A stretch of DNA of 64,000 nucleotides from Boesenbergia rotunda (taxonomy: Eukaryota; Streptophyta; Magnoliopsida; Zingiberales; Zingiberaceae), in assembly GCA_024364735.1 (NCBI GenBank), contig JAGFNQ010005664.1, positions 157,499 to 221,498 on the forward strand, written 5' to 3'. A model generated the notes under the pieces. That model saw nothing but the letters and a program-made list of their open reading frames with translations. It had not been told where the DNA came from and did no database searches. A program made the translations under genes and the position numbers. Every line of letters starts with the position of its first letter. The first letter of the stretch is position 1. This document shows, in pieces, positions 1 to 10,646 of the stretch.

Positions 1-886
1 AAAGAATATACAGGGGACGAGAAGGGTGTGCGCGATGTCCGTGGGATAAGAAGCCAGGGAGGAAGTCCGTTCAAAGAGAAGGTCGGAGTCGAGTTCAAGT
101 GAGCTCAACTCTGGATGACCGAAAATCACCCACGCAAACGAAAGGAGAAAAAGATAACATGAATGTTGACTTTGACCAAATGGTCAATTGAGAAGCCTCA
201 GTTGCCTTTGGAAGTGCCTCAATTCATTCGGATCAATTCTACGCTAAAACAGAGCTAAGGCATCAAGTCAGAACCAAGGTGCCTCAAGTCACAACTAAGG
301 CACCTTAGGTCGGAACTGAGGCGCCTCAGTTCAAAAACTTATCAACATTTACCGTTGGCGCTATGGATAAATTTTTATCCAACTAAGAGGTCTCAGATCA
401 CAACTGAAGCATCTCAAGTCCACGTCAACACAATGATAACTTCTTGTTTTGAGTTATAAATAACCCTCTAAAGCTAGGAAGAAAAAATAATAACTTGTAA
501 TTAATTTTCTTATAACTCTTCTATGAGCTTTCCAACATCTGTAAGAGGTTTCTCTGCTTACACTGAAGGAGTTTTTCTTAGTAGAGTTTTTCACTACTTT
601 GGATTAGCAACTACCTTCGTTGCAACCAAATAAATCCGAATCTCTTACTAGTTACTTTTATGTTGTTCATATTTGAGTTAATTGATATCTAATCTATCAT
701 CTTTGCTAAGATATTGTAAAAGATATTTGTTTATCCTGGTGATTGTTGGGAAACTTCCTTGGAACTGGGCCGGTCATCCCAGATTCGTCTGCTACTTGGT
801 CTAACATTTTTGTAAAAGATATTTGAGTTAATTTATAATTATAGGATTATTCATCCCCTCTAACCGGCCTGTACGGGACCTACACA
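1..886 (+). repeat. Partial LTR of F type (right part)
   Basis: This stretch matches the LTR that starts at 58657 and resumes at 63426, sharing the series of 'aggcgcctcag'-like units, so it is the right part of an F-type LTR whose left end lies outside the window. A TATA-like sequence lies at 454-461. A leader motif, GTAAGAGGTTTCTCTG followed by AAGGAG, lies at 541-572. The LTR seems to end at about 884-886 with CTACACA. No primer-binding site follows, so it may be a solo LTR or the 3' LTR of an element to the left. Confidence 0.7.
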
Positions 887-1221
887 TTGTTATGCATAAG
901 ACAATAAGATAGAGAGAATTTCATTCCACAATTCTTGACATAGTAGCAAAGCATTAGGGTTTTGTGCCTTGGAGTTTTTTTTTAGCCCTCGTTGTCATGT
1001 TTTTCCTCTCTTTTGTTGGCTTTTATTGTCGATTTATTATTGACCTTTATTGTCAATATTTTTCCCTTCCTGTTGTTATATCAACTTTCACAGTTGGTAT
1101 TTTTTTTATATTATGTAATATCAAAAATTGAAGAAACAAACTATCTCCCTAAACCTAATGAAGGAAAGACAAGATCTTGTCTTCCCATCGGTGAATTACA
1201 AAATATTCACCAGCCTTACTA

Positions 1222-1601
1222 ACTCAATGGACCAAATTACTTGAAATAGTCTCAATTGGTTCGTACCTACCTAAAAGGTAAAAAAAAAATTTGACATCTT
1301 CTTGGTGTAGGACCAAAACAAGATGATCCAGATTTTGATGCTTGGGATGAAGCAAACTCCATGATTATGTCTTAATTATGGAGTTTAATGTTACTAGAAA
1401 TTAGTGATAAGTGTATGTTTCTCAACTCTGCAAAAGATATATGGAATTGTCTATACTAAACATATTTGAAGGCCAAAGATGCTACCCATGTATATGAAGT
1501 CAAAATAAAGACTATCGCTGCAAAACAAGACAACAAAACTATAATAGAATATGCAAATATATTACAAAATCTATGACAAGAACTAGATCATTATCGGGTC
1601 C
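1222..1601 (+). pseudogene. Ty1/copia gag remnant
   Basis: Reading on the plus strand from about 1222 gives a decayed copia capsid protein. It shows the typical opening 'LNGPNYLKW', where the tryptophan codon is now a stop. It continues with a D-P-x-F-D-x-W motif, an 'NSAKDIWNCL' block and an 'EYANILQNL' segment. At least four stops interrupt it and no pol follows. Capsid proteins of this type coat the element RNA in cytoplasmic particles. The flanks (887-1221 and 1602-1632) hold nothing recognised apart from AT-rich, probably untranslated sequence. This gag is not from the same family as A to E, whose gag proteins are SIRE-like. Confidence 0.65.
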
Positions 1602-1632
1602 TTGAGACGAAGTACCTTGAGGATGTTGTGAT

Positions 1633-2283
1633 CGTAAGTACCTTGGGTTAGTTTTGATGTGGAAAACCTAGCTATGTTAGGTCATGGATATTTGATGTCT
1701 TGTGTCTGAGTGTGCAGAGACTTAGAAACACAAGAAGTCGAGCGGAAGACACAGCGAGCAAGAAGGATGGCACGGGAAGGGTGTTGATGGGACGATGCAT
1801 CCGAGGGACTAGGAGTTACAGAAAAGTACACCGGTGGAGCGAGAAGATGCGCATGGCGCATCCGAGGGATGAGAATCTGGGATGAAGTCTATTCGAGGAG
1901 AAGATCGGATTTGGGTTTTGGTGAGCTTACCTTTGGGCGGCCGGACCATCACCTAGGCGAACGAAGAGTTATGGTCAACTTGGAATTTGACCATCCAAGT
2001 CGCCTCTAATGGAGTGGAGGCGCCATGCTGGTTCGAAGACCTAAGGCACCTCAACTGATTGGAGGCACTTCGAATGAATAGTGGTCGAGATGCCTCAGAT
2101 CAACTGAGGCACCCCCGATGAGCTGGAGCCTTTAGTGAAGAAATAGGTTGTGGAGTCTAGCTTAGCCAAACTGAGGAACTGAGGCACTTCTGGATTACTC
2201 GAGGCGTCTCATATGAATAATAGTTGAAGCACCCAGGATGACTCAAGGCGTCTCGTATGAATAGTAGTTGAAGCGCCCAAGAA
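1633..2283 (+). repeat. F-type 5' LTR, left part
   Basis: The start closely matches the LTR at 58657: 'gtaagtacc', 'ttagttttgatgtgg', then 'gatgtcttgtgt' and 'cacaagaagt'. The later part carries several 'actgaggcacc' and 'gaggcgtctc' units, as in the other F LTRs. It stops at 2283, where element A is inserted. The open frame at 1700-1885 within it is not conserved as protein and is not called. Confidence 0.7.
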
Positions 2284-2379
2284 TGTTGATGCAGTCTGGC
2301 CCGATTGTTATTTTGGTGTTGACACCGATTTAAGTTTGGTTGAGTGAATTCAGATTAAGTCCTGGTTGGGGACTGGGCA

Positions 2380-2712
2380 CGAAATCCTAGTGAGTGAAGC
2401 TAGGTTAAAGGAAATACCGGTGAGTGAAGTCGGGTCTTGGTGAGTGAAACCAGGTGACCGAAATCCCGGTGAGTGAAGTTGGGTCCTAGTGAGTGATGCC
2501 AGGTGACTGAAATCCCGGTGAGTGAAGCCGGGTGACCGAAACCCTGGTGAGTGAAGCCAGGTCCTAGCGAGTGAAGCTAGGTTGAATGAAATCCCGGTGA
2601 GTGAAGCTGAGTCCCGGCGAGTGAAGCCAGGTGACCGAAACACTGGTGAGTGAAGCCAGGTCCTAGTGAGTGAAGCTAAGTTGAATGAAGTCCTAGTGAG
2701 TGAAGCTCGGCA
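2380..2712 (+). repeat. Hairpin minisatellite in element A LTR
   Basis: About 14 units of roughly 20-24 bp share the core TGAGTGAAG or CGAGTGAAG. In many units this core is flanked by short complementary arms that change together: CCCGG with CCGGG, CCTGG with CCAGG, CCTAG with CTAGG. A matching array lies in the 3' LTR at about 8885-9185. Confidence 0.85.
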
Positions 2713-2796
2713 CGGAGTCTTGGTCCGGGGGACTGAACACGAGTCAGAGAAGGCTAGGGAGCCCGTTCTCTTGACTTAGGGTTGAATTAGTTGAGG

Positions 2797-3360
2797 CTAG
2801 ATCGGTCTGGAGACCGATCAGGAAGTTGGCACGAACGCCCTGTTGTGGATCGGTCTGGTGACCGATCCAGAGAAGTCTGATCGGTCTGGTGACAGATCAG
2901 GGAAAGAACAGAAGCATTTTGATTGGCTTCTGTTTGGCTTCTGATCGTTCTGGTGAACGATCAGAGAGTGGCCAGAAGGTTTTTGGAGAAACCCTTGATC
3001 GGTCTGCTGGACCGATCAAATATCACGAGTTCCTCATCCTGACCGATCAGGATGGATCCTGATCGGTCAGGGAGTGACCTGATCGGTCACCAGACCGATC
3101 ATGGCACAACTTGATCGGTCCGGTGACTGATCAGGAGTGTTTGGCCTGCGGGAGCTGGGGAAAGCTCCAGCAAGTGTTGGATCGGTCCGGTGACCGATCC
3201 ACGACCTGTGATCGGTCAGTGTGACCGATCACAAGAAGTCCGCGATTCCTGGTTTCTCACTGTGGACCGATCAGGCTGGAGCCTGATCGTTCAGGGCTTT
3301 CCCTGATCGGTCTGGTGACAGATCAGGGTCATCACTGATCGGTCTGGTGGCCGATCAGTG
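2797..3360. repeat. GATCGGTC palindrome array
   Basis: About a dozen imperfect palindromes, mostly of the form GATCGGTC-TGGT-GACCGATC, are spaced 25-60 bp apart. Variants change both arms, for example GATCGTTC-TGGT-GAACGATC at about 2943. Others change one arm only (GACAGATC). The 3' LTR has the matching array at about 9270-9835, and inverted copies lie at 37270-37840. Confidence 0.9.
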
Positions 3361-4188
3361 CCTGAACTTTAATTTGAAATCGCTGTCAGACGCTCTGATC
3401 GCGTCTGTTTTCTCTGCGTCTTCTCTGATACACTGCCGATTTCTTTGTGATACGCTTTGCTAAGCTTCTGATGAGTGTGCAGGTTAGACAGGGATGATAC
3501 AAACCAAGGAGAAGAGTCAATGACGACTTTCACCATGGCAGGTTTGTATGTATTCTGTTTTTAGGTTTCAACGACTTCCTGGCGCGGCTGGCGACTGACG
3601 GAGGGCTCAGCTGAAGAGGTCTTCAGTGGACTGAGTGCTCAGGGAGTCAGGAGGTCAGGCTGTGGCTCAGTGGATGCTGATGGAGCTTGGCGATGGGAGC
3701 AGGAGCTTAAGACGAAGCTGGAAGTAGAGGAGCAGAAGAAGAGAACAGACAGAAAACTTGAGGAGTTTGGCTGGGCTGTGTTTGTGCTCTCTGTTGCTTC
3801 GTGCTTAAGTGTTTTTCTGCTACATACTTGTGAGGAATTCCTTCTAGTGTCTCGTGAGCTTAACTTGTATCTTCTTGAGACCGCTTGTGGAGAGGTTACT
3901 CCACCGAGAAGGAGACATTTGATATCCGGGGTTCACCGGGGCTTGATCTGCCGACGATCAAGGGATCGCCCACCTCACGAGCACGCCAAGGAGTAGGGGC
4001 AAGTTATCCCCGTACCTTGTATATCCTCGTGTTAGCGTCGGTTTGTTTCATTTCTTCATTTCTACATTTATACTTGTATTGTTTTCTTCCGCTGCTGCTA
4101 ACCCTAAGTGCAGAAAACCAAAAAGAGGCTAAGTTTTAGTGTCTGGCTACATTCACCCCCCCTCTCTAGCCATCCAAGCACCAACAAA

Positions 4189-4200
4189 TGGTATCAGAGC
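4189..4200 (+). other. Primer-binding site, initiator-Met tRNA
   Basis: TGGTATCAGAGC is complementary to the 3' end of plant initiator methionine tRNA, the usual primer of Ty1/copia minus-strand synthesis. It follows the LTR end (CCAACA) after two bases. Confidence 0.9.
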
Positions 4201-4244
4201 CTGGGACTCTTTTCAAACGGCTTAACATCCGAGAGCTAACAACG

Positions 4245-5478
4245 ATGGCTTTGAGAGAAGGTTTTAGCACCAGCAGACCACCCTTCTTCGACGGATCAGA
4301 TTTTCAATATTGGAGGTCGAGGATGGAGTACTATCTCAAGATGAACATCAACATATGGTTCTCTGTGAAGGAGGGTTTCTTTCCTCCAAAGGATGCTGAG
4401 GGAAAAGATCTAGACTTCTCAATGTGGTCGGCTGAGAAAACTCGCAAGGGAGAAGCCGATGCGAAAGCGGTGGTCACTTTGCAGTGCGGAATGACCAAGG
4501 ACCAACTGATAAGAGTTGGTCCCTTCACAAGCGCAAAGGACCTTTGGAATAAGCTTATCAAACTCCATGAGGGCACCCAGGACTCAAGGATAGCCAAGAA
4601 AGACTTGCTTCTCAACCAACTCCAAAATCTTTCCATGGAAGAAAATGAAAAGGTAAGTGAACTCCATGGACGATTCAAAGAGATCCTCAATGGTCTACAC
4701 TCCATCAGTGAGAAGGTAGAAAACCGAGACCTAGTGAGGTATGTTCTCAAAGCCTTCCCTAGGAATGTCTTGTGGTCATCCATGGTGGATGCTTACAAGG
4801 TTTCCAAGGACTTATCATTTGTTAAGTTAGAGGATTTATTTTGTGAAATGGAACTATATGAGATCTCTAACCAAAGCCCCAAGGAGAAGGGGATTGCTTT
4901 TGTGGCAGGTGACAGAAGGAAAAAGAAGAAGGAGAAGAAAAAGGAAAAGGAGGAGGAGAAGACCTACTGTCACGTGGCTTTCATGGCCTTAGAAGAGTCA
5001 ACCAAGGAGAATGGAGATGAATCAAGTGACTCCTCAACCGCGCCTTCATCATCTTCGGATGATGAAGAGGTAATCTCTCCCGAATTAGACAAATGCTATA
5101 GGACTATCGCATGCTTAACTGGTCTACTTAAAAAAATCTAAGAATAAGGTTAAATCATTAAGATTAGAAGTAGAGGAATTGAAAACACCTAAGGATCATG
5201 ATGTTGATGACTCGCATGTTAAGATCCTTGAGAATGAAAATAAGGACTTGAAGAGCGAAGTTGAAAATATCAAGAATATTCTTGAGAAGTTTTCAACTAG
5301 CTCTAGAACTTTAGATATGATTCTAAATTCGCAAAAAGCGGCTTACAACAAGGTTGGTTTGGGTTACCAACCTAAAGAACCTAGTGTCATATCATTAATG
5401 TTAAGAACCCAATTTAGATCACAAAATGATTCTAGGGTTCAAAAAGCTAGAAAGAAATTGACTAAGGCATGTGCCTAA
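4245..5478 (+). pseudogene. Element A gag (capsid), frameshifted
   Basis: Translation from ATG 4245 gives a SIRE-like copia capsid protein. It opens with 'GFSTSRPPFFDGSDFQYW' and has the usual block of leucine-rich motifs ('LWNKLIKLHEGT', 'KKDLLLNQLQNL'). A lysine- and glutamate-rich stretch and a serine/aspartate-rich acidic stretch follow. The first segment stops at 5141, where an A-run at about 5128-5134 shifts the frame. The next segment continues as a coiled-coil-like tail to 5478 ('LDMILNSQKAAYNKVGLGY'). No CCHC zinc knuckle is seen before the acidic stretch, although B, C, D and E have one. The protein would form virus-like particles in the cytoplasm. The shift needs +1, so a simple indel is more likely than programmed frameshifting. 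Confidence 0.85.
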
Positions 5479-7176
5479 GTCCTTCATTGTTGATGCATTA
5501 GGTCCCAAAATTTGGGTACCTAAAACCTCTATCTTTAGAATTGTATAGCTTTGATTAAGGGGGAGCATCTATCAACATGGGTGTTTTATATTTGGTGCTC
5601 CAAACACATGTTCATTCCTAGTTAGGGATGTGTTTACCATTTTCTCCATTTAATGGATACTTACTACCTATGAGGAATAGTTCCTTTCCATCTCGAATTT
5701 AGATGATTGAAGTTAAAACCAATGGAAATCATAAACTCCATACACCATATAGATACATGGAAATGTTTCCCATTTACTCTATATTTTGGTGTCACTGGAA
5801 ACTTTCTCATTTGTATTTGTATGCATAAGGGACCATGATTTATCAACATTACTCCAATCTAATTAGGTCTATGGTTAATAAACTTGATAGAAATTTGGGA
5901 CTATGAATTCTCCGATCCAATCTATGAACTATCAATAGAATGGAGAATTAGGATTCTAGACTTTGGACAAACCTAGATCTATGAGTTATCAATATTGGTT
6001 GAAGCAAGCATGTTATAAATATACTTGGAACATAATTAATCATGCAAAGAAGAAAGTAACTAATTCATCTTTACCAAACAGCAGTATACATCCATTATGT
6101 GTGCTATCCATGTTTATTAATTTTTTGTTCAAATGATTTTATGCATACCTGCTTTGGGATTTTGATACAAATTTGCTAGACAAAGTTAGGGATTATGGAA
6201 TTGATATAGATTTTGAACAAACTTGAGTATGTCTGTTCTTAAGATTTTTAAACAATGTTGATATGAAAATACACATTTTGATTAAGGGAACCTTTTAGAA
6301 TCAAAATAATTAAATCTGATTTTATTAGAGTTTGAAAGGTGTAGTTGAAACGTAGAGTTTCTGAAATTTTTCAGAAACTCTCCTGATCAGAAATCTGATC
6401 GGTCCAAATACCGATCAGGGGTCCTTCTGATCGGTCTGGTGACCGATCAGATCAAGGAACTCCTTGATTGGTTCAACAACTCCTCATTTTGATCAGTCAT
6501 CCGATCCCCCTTCATCAAAACTGAGAAATTATCGATAGAACTAGGAATGATGAACAAAGATAATACTGATTCGATACAAACCCATGTTGGAATTTTTGAA
6601 ATTCATAAGAACGAGTTGTTTGGATCATGACTTTTGTTTCTTGATAAGGAATCATTTGTAGTCATGAAATTCAAATCATGTTTCAGAAATTTTTCTGAAA
6701 TATCGAATATCAATGGAGTCTATTAGGGAATAAGTTTCAAATAAATTGTTAATGCAATCTGATCTTAAACGAATCAGAGTTACAGAAATTTTTCTGAAAC
6801 CTGATCGTCCATAGATAAATCAGAAATTTTTCTGTATCAATCATCAATGAATCCGATCTGTGTCGGATACAGCTGCGTTCCTTACTTGTCATATGAAGCA
6901 TATACGTGTTTGACCATGATATAATTCTGTATATATTTTCATATGCAATTCAACAACTTATCTTTGATTATTTTGGGTTTGGGGAGAGACTCTCGTTTAA
7001 GGGGGAGGTATGTTAGACTTAATAACCATACCCTTTTCGATGTTTGACAAAGGGGGAGAGAATGGTTGATTAAGTTTAGGGTTAATTATTGTAGGGGGAG
7101 GACTTTGATTCCCTTACGATAATTGAATTGATTTCAATTGATCATTAATACCTAAACTTAAATCAGGTTGTCAAAC
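5479..7176 (+). other. Element A internal non-coding region
   Basis: No pol domain is readable in any frame. A short gag-tail echo ('PKIWVPKTS') is visible just after the stop, at about 5500-5530. Two GATCGGTC palindromes sit at about 6397-6450, with several 'tttttctgaaa' repeats nearby. Polypurine-like 'aagggggag' runs occur at about 7000-7100. Confidence 0.7.
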
Positions 7177-7193
7177 AACAAAAAGGGGGAGAT
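7177..7193 (+). other. Element A polypurine tract
   Basis: The run AAAAAGGGGGAGAT lies directly before the 3' LTR start (TGTTGATG at 7194). This is the plus-strand primer position expected of an LTR retrotransposon. The same tract, on either strand, borders the LTRs of B, C, D and E and the copia at 16970. Confidence 0.9.
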
Positions 7194-7217
7194 TGTTGAT
7201 GCAGTCTGGCCCGATTG

Positions 7218-8805
7218 TGTTGGTGCAAGTTGCATCAATAATGTTCTCCTCTAAGTGTTTTAATGTTTGACAATATACCTAAGTCAGTGATACATTAAAC
7301 TAGGAAAGGGGAGTTAAGTAAGCAATAACAAAATGGACCAAAGTCCTAGTAAACCTAGGCAATAAGTCCTGGTTCGAGGAATTGGGCACGAAGTCCTGAT
7401 CGAGGATTGGGCACTAAGTCCTGGCAAAGGGTTGGGCACCGAAGACCTGCTTGGAAGGTGGGCACTAAGTCCTGGTCGAGGACTGGGCAAGAAGACCTGG
7501 CCGAGGGTTGGGCACCGAAGTCCTGGTCGAGGACTGGGCAAGAAGACTTAGCCGAGGGTTGGGCACCGAAGTCCTGGACTTAGGGTTTGGGCACGAAGTC
7601 TTGGTCCGAGGGATTGAGCAACTTAGCTGAGCGATGACTAAGGACAGAAGTAGAGATGAGTCAGAGTTCGGACGTCTCGAGATCCAGGAGTATCGGAGGC
7701 TAAGTAAAAGTCCACCCGAAGGACTGGGTGGCAACCGTCTCCTGAAAGGAGTAGGTGAAAGGCGTGTTCCCGGGGGTGGGAACTTGCGTCGGTTCGACCT
7801 AGGGTTTCATGGAAATCTGAAGTCCGAACCAAGTCCTTAAGGCTAATATTGTATGTATATTTACTTTGTGTTTATGTATCTTGCAGGTACGAAGAACCGG
7901 AGACAAAGCAGACAAAAGGCTGGAAATCAGCCAAGCCAGGCGCCCCTATTGATGGGGGCGCCCAGATCAAAGAGTAAACCCCAGTTTTGGGTTGGAAGCA
8001 TTGAAGCTAGGTGCCCAGTAATGTTCAGGCGCCCAAGCCAAAGAAGAAAAGTTGCAATTTCAGGAAGTAAGCAGAATAGGCTTCCATTCAGGCACCCGGG
8101 ATGATACGGGCGCCCAAGTTGAATGCTGTATTTGATGTTTCGAGTTCGAAACACAGATAAGCCTTCACTCAGGCGCCTGGGAGGTCTAGGGTGCCCTGGT
8201 CAAAGGTTTTATCAGCTGCGGCGAGTTCGGCGCAGGGATAAGATTTGACCAAGTCCATAGGGGCGCCCCAGTGATCACTGGCGCCCGTATGAAGCCTATA
8301 AAAAGGGCTTCGACCCCTCTGCTTCAGACACAACTTTCCAGAGCAATTCTGATCATTCTGACCGACCACAACGCGCTAAAGATGAGGCTCTACGACCGGG
8401 AGGCTCCAGGAGGAAGTGCGCGGCACTTCGGAGGTCCAGATCGGCCGAGTTTCAAAACTTGCTTGTTCGGTTTGCATTTTATTATTCTGTACTTACTTTG
8501 ATATATTTTGATTGTACTTCTGCACTGTAAGACAGGTTTCTCCGCCTCCGAAAAGTCCGGAAAGGAGACCAATAGTGGACGGGCGTTCCCGTGCTTAGGC
8601 CTTGGATGTACTGACCCTGGGGGGTTGGGAACCAAGTAAATCCCGCGTGCGCTGTGTTGTTATTGTTTTTCTTTGCTCTGTTTATTTTCCGCTGCACTAA
8701 CGCTCTGAGTCTAGAATGACGATCGAAAGTCTTAAGAAGTTTCCGAAGATTTTTCAATGGTTGATATTCACACCCCCCCCCTCTATCGACGGCACTGACC
8801 CTACA
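7218..8805 (+). mobile_element. Solo LTR (SIRE-like) inside element A 3' LTR
   Basis: A single LTR starts with TGTTGGTGCAAG, ends with GACCCTACA (1,588 bp), and is flanked by the 5-bp duplication GATTG (7213-7217 and 8806-8810). No PBS, PPT or coding region is inside, so it is a solo LTR left by LTR-LTR recombination. It has a minisatellite of 'aagtcctggtcgaggactgggc' type at about 7350-7620 and GGCGCCC palindromes at about 7938-8285. A TATA box lies at 8296-8304 and a leader motif (AGGTTTCTCC with AAGGAG) at 8527-8567. Start and end resemble the LTR at 16970-18328. Confidence 0.92.
8296..8304 (+). promoter_or_regulatory. LTR TATA box
   Basis: CTATAAAAA lies just after the GGCGCCC palindromes and before 'gggcttcgacccctctgcttcag', the LTR core promoter position. 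The same order (palindromes, TATA, then a 'tcgaccc'-type sequence) occurs in the LTRs of the copia at 16970, B and C. Confidence 0.75.
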
Positions 8806-10646
8806 GATTGTTGTTTTGGTGTTGACACCGATTTAAGTTTGGTTGAGTGAATTCAGATTAAGTCCTGGTCAGGGACTAGGCACGAAACCCTAGTGAGTGA
8901 AGCTAGGTTGAAGGAAATCCCGGTGAGTGAAGCCGGATCCTGGTGAGTGAAGCAAGGTGATCAAAATCCCGGTGAGTGAAGCCGAGTCCCGGTGAGTGAA
9001 GCCGGGTGAACGAAACCCTGGTGAGTGAAGCCAGGTCCTAGCGAGTGAAGCTAGGTTGAATGAAATCCCGACGAGTGAAGCCGGATCCCGACGAGTGAAG
9101 CCGGGTGACCGAAACCCTGGTGAGTGAAGCCAAGTCCTAGTGAGTGAAGCTAGGTTGAATGAAGTCCTAGTGAGTGAAGCTGGGCACGGAGTCTTGGTCC
9201 GGGGAACTGAGCACGAGTCAGAGAAGGCTAGGGAGCCCGTTCTCTTGACTTAGGGTTGAATTAGTTGAGGCTGGATCGGTCTGGAGACCGATCAGGGAGT
9301 TGGCACGAACTCCCTATTGTGGATCGGTCTGGTGACCGATCCAGAGAAGTCTGATCGGTCTGGTGACCGATCAGGGAGAGAACAGAAGCATTTTGTTTGG
9401 CTTCTGTCTGGCTTCTGATCGTTCTGGTGAACGATCAGAGAGTGGTCAGAAGGTTTTTGGAGAAACCCTTGATCAGTTTGCTGGACTGATCAAATATCGC
9501 GAGTTCCTCATCCTGACCGATCAGGATGGATCCCGATCGGTCAGGGAGTGACCTGATTGGTCACTAGACCGATCAGGGCACAACCTGATTGGTCCGGTGA
9601 CCAATCAGGGGTGTTTGGCCTGCGGGAACTGGGGAAAGCTCCAGCAAGTGTTGGATCGGTCCGGTGACCGATCCACGACCTGTGATCGGTCAGTGTGACC
9701 GATCACAAGAAGTCCGCGATTCCTGATTTCTCACTGTGGACCGATCAGGCTGGAGCCTGATCATTCAGGGCTTTCCCTGATCGGTCTGGTGACCGATCAG
9801 GGTCATCACTGATCGGTCTGGTGACCGATCAGTGCCTGAAATTTAATTTGAAATCGCTGTCAGACGCTTTGATCGCGTCTGTTTTCTCTGCGTCTTCTCT
9901 GATACACTGCCGATTTCTTTGTGATATGCTTTGCTAAGCTTCTGATGAGGGTGGAGGTTAGACAGGGATGATACAAACCAAGGAGAAGAGTCAATGGCGA
10001 CTTTCACCGTGGCAGGTTTGTATGTATTCTGTTTCAGGTTTCAACGGCTTCCTGGCGCGGCTGGCGACTGACGGAGGGCTCCGCTGAAGAGGTTGTCAGT
10101 GGACTGAGTGCTCAGGGAGTCAGGTGGTCAGGCCGTGGCTCAGTGTATGCTGATGGAGCTTGGCGATGGGAGCAGGAGCTTAAGACGAAGCTGGAAGCAG
10201 AGGAGCAGAAGAAGAGAACAGACAGAAAACTTGAGGAGTTTAGCTGGGCTGTATTTGTGCTCTCTGTTGCTTCGTGCTTAAGTGTTTTTCTGCTACATAC
10301 TTGTGAGGAATTCCTTCTAGTGTCTCGTGAGCTTAACATGTATCTTCTTGAGACCGCTTGTGGAGAGGTTTCTCCACCGAGAAGGAGGTATTTGATATTC
10401 GGGGTTCACCGGGGCTTGATCTGCCGACGATCAAGGGATCGCCCACCTCACGGGCACGCCAAGGAGTAGGGGCAAGTTATCCCCGAACCTTGTATATCCT
10501 CGTGTTAGCGTCAGTTTGTTTCATTTCTTCATTTCTGCATTTATACTTGTATTGTTTTCTTCCCCTGCTGCTAACCCTAAGTGCAGAAAATCAAAAAGAG
10601 GCTAAGTTTTAGTGTCTGGCTACATTCACCCCCTCCCTCTCTAGCC

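Larger units (their letters stand above)
2284..4186 (+). repeat. Element A 5' LTR
   Basis: The LTR runs from TGTTGATGCAGTCTGG to CACCAACA, 1,903 bp, two bases before the PBS. In order it holds a hairpin minisatellite (about 2380-2712), an array of GATCGGTC palindromes (2797-3360) and a transcribed leader with a GTGGAG-AGGTTA-CTCCAC hairpin and AAGGAG at 3887-3914. No clear TATA box was found. The 108-codon open frame at 3670-3996 is not kept in the related LTR at 36276-38426 and is not called as a gene. Confidence 0.9.
2284..10646 (+). mobile_element. Element A: SIRE-like gag-only LTR retrotransposon
   Basis: A has a 5' LTR (2284-4186), a primer-binding site (4189-4200), a gag (4245-5478), about 1.7 kb without coding capacity, a polypurine tract (7177-7193) and a 3' LTR (from 7194). 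No protease, integrase, reverse transcriptase or RNase H motif is present, so it would depend on another element. The 3' LTR contains a 1.6 kb solo LTR and lacks its last 15 bases. The right target-site duplication is therefore absent; the left candidate is AAGAA at 2279-2283. Confidence 0.85.
7194..10646 (+). repeat. Element A 3' LTR, interrupted and 3'-truncated
   Basis: The LTR covers 7194-7217, is interrupted by a solo LTR, and resumes at 8806 to 10646. It repeats the 5' LTR, including the hairpin minisatellite (8885-9185), the GATCGGTC array (9270-9835) and the leader motif at 10360-10387. It ends in 'ctctctagcc' and lacks the final 15 bases present at 4172-4186; copia sequence of element G follows directly. 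Confidence 0.9.

Noticed and set aside
2350..2643. Minus-strand frame with repeated 'SPGF' and 'HRD' peptides
   Set aside because: It is a translation of the hairpin minisatellite; reading-frame openness follows from the repeat unit.
2380..2712. CRISPR-like regular repeats
   Set aside because: Units are contiguous and degenerate without unique spacers of fixed length, and the context is a plant LTR, so this is a minisatellite.
3670..3996. 108-codon frame present in both LTRs of element A (also 10143-10469)
   Set aside because: It is shared because the LTRs are duplicates. The third A-type LTR (36276-38426) does not keep the frame, and no protein family is recognised.
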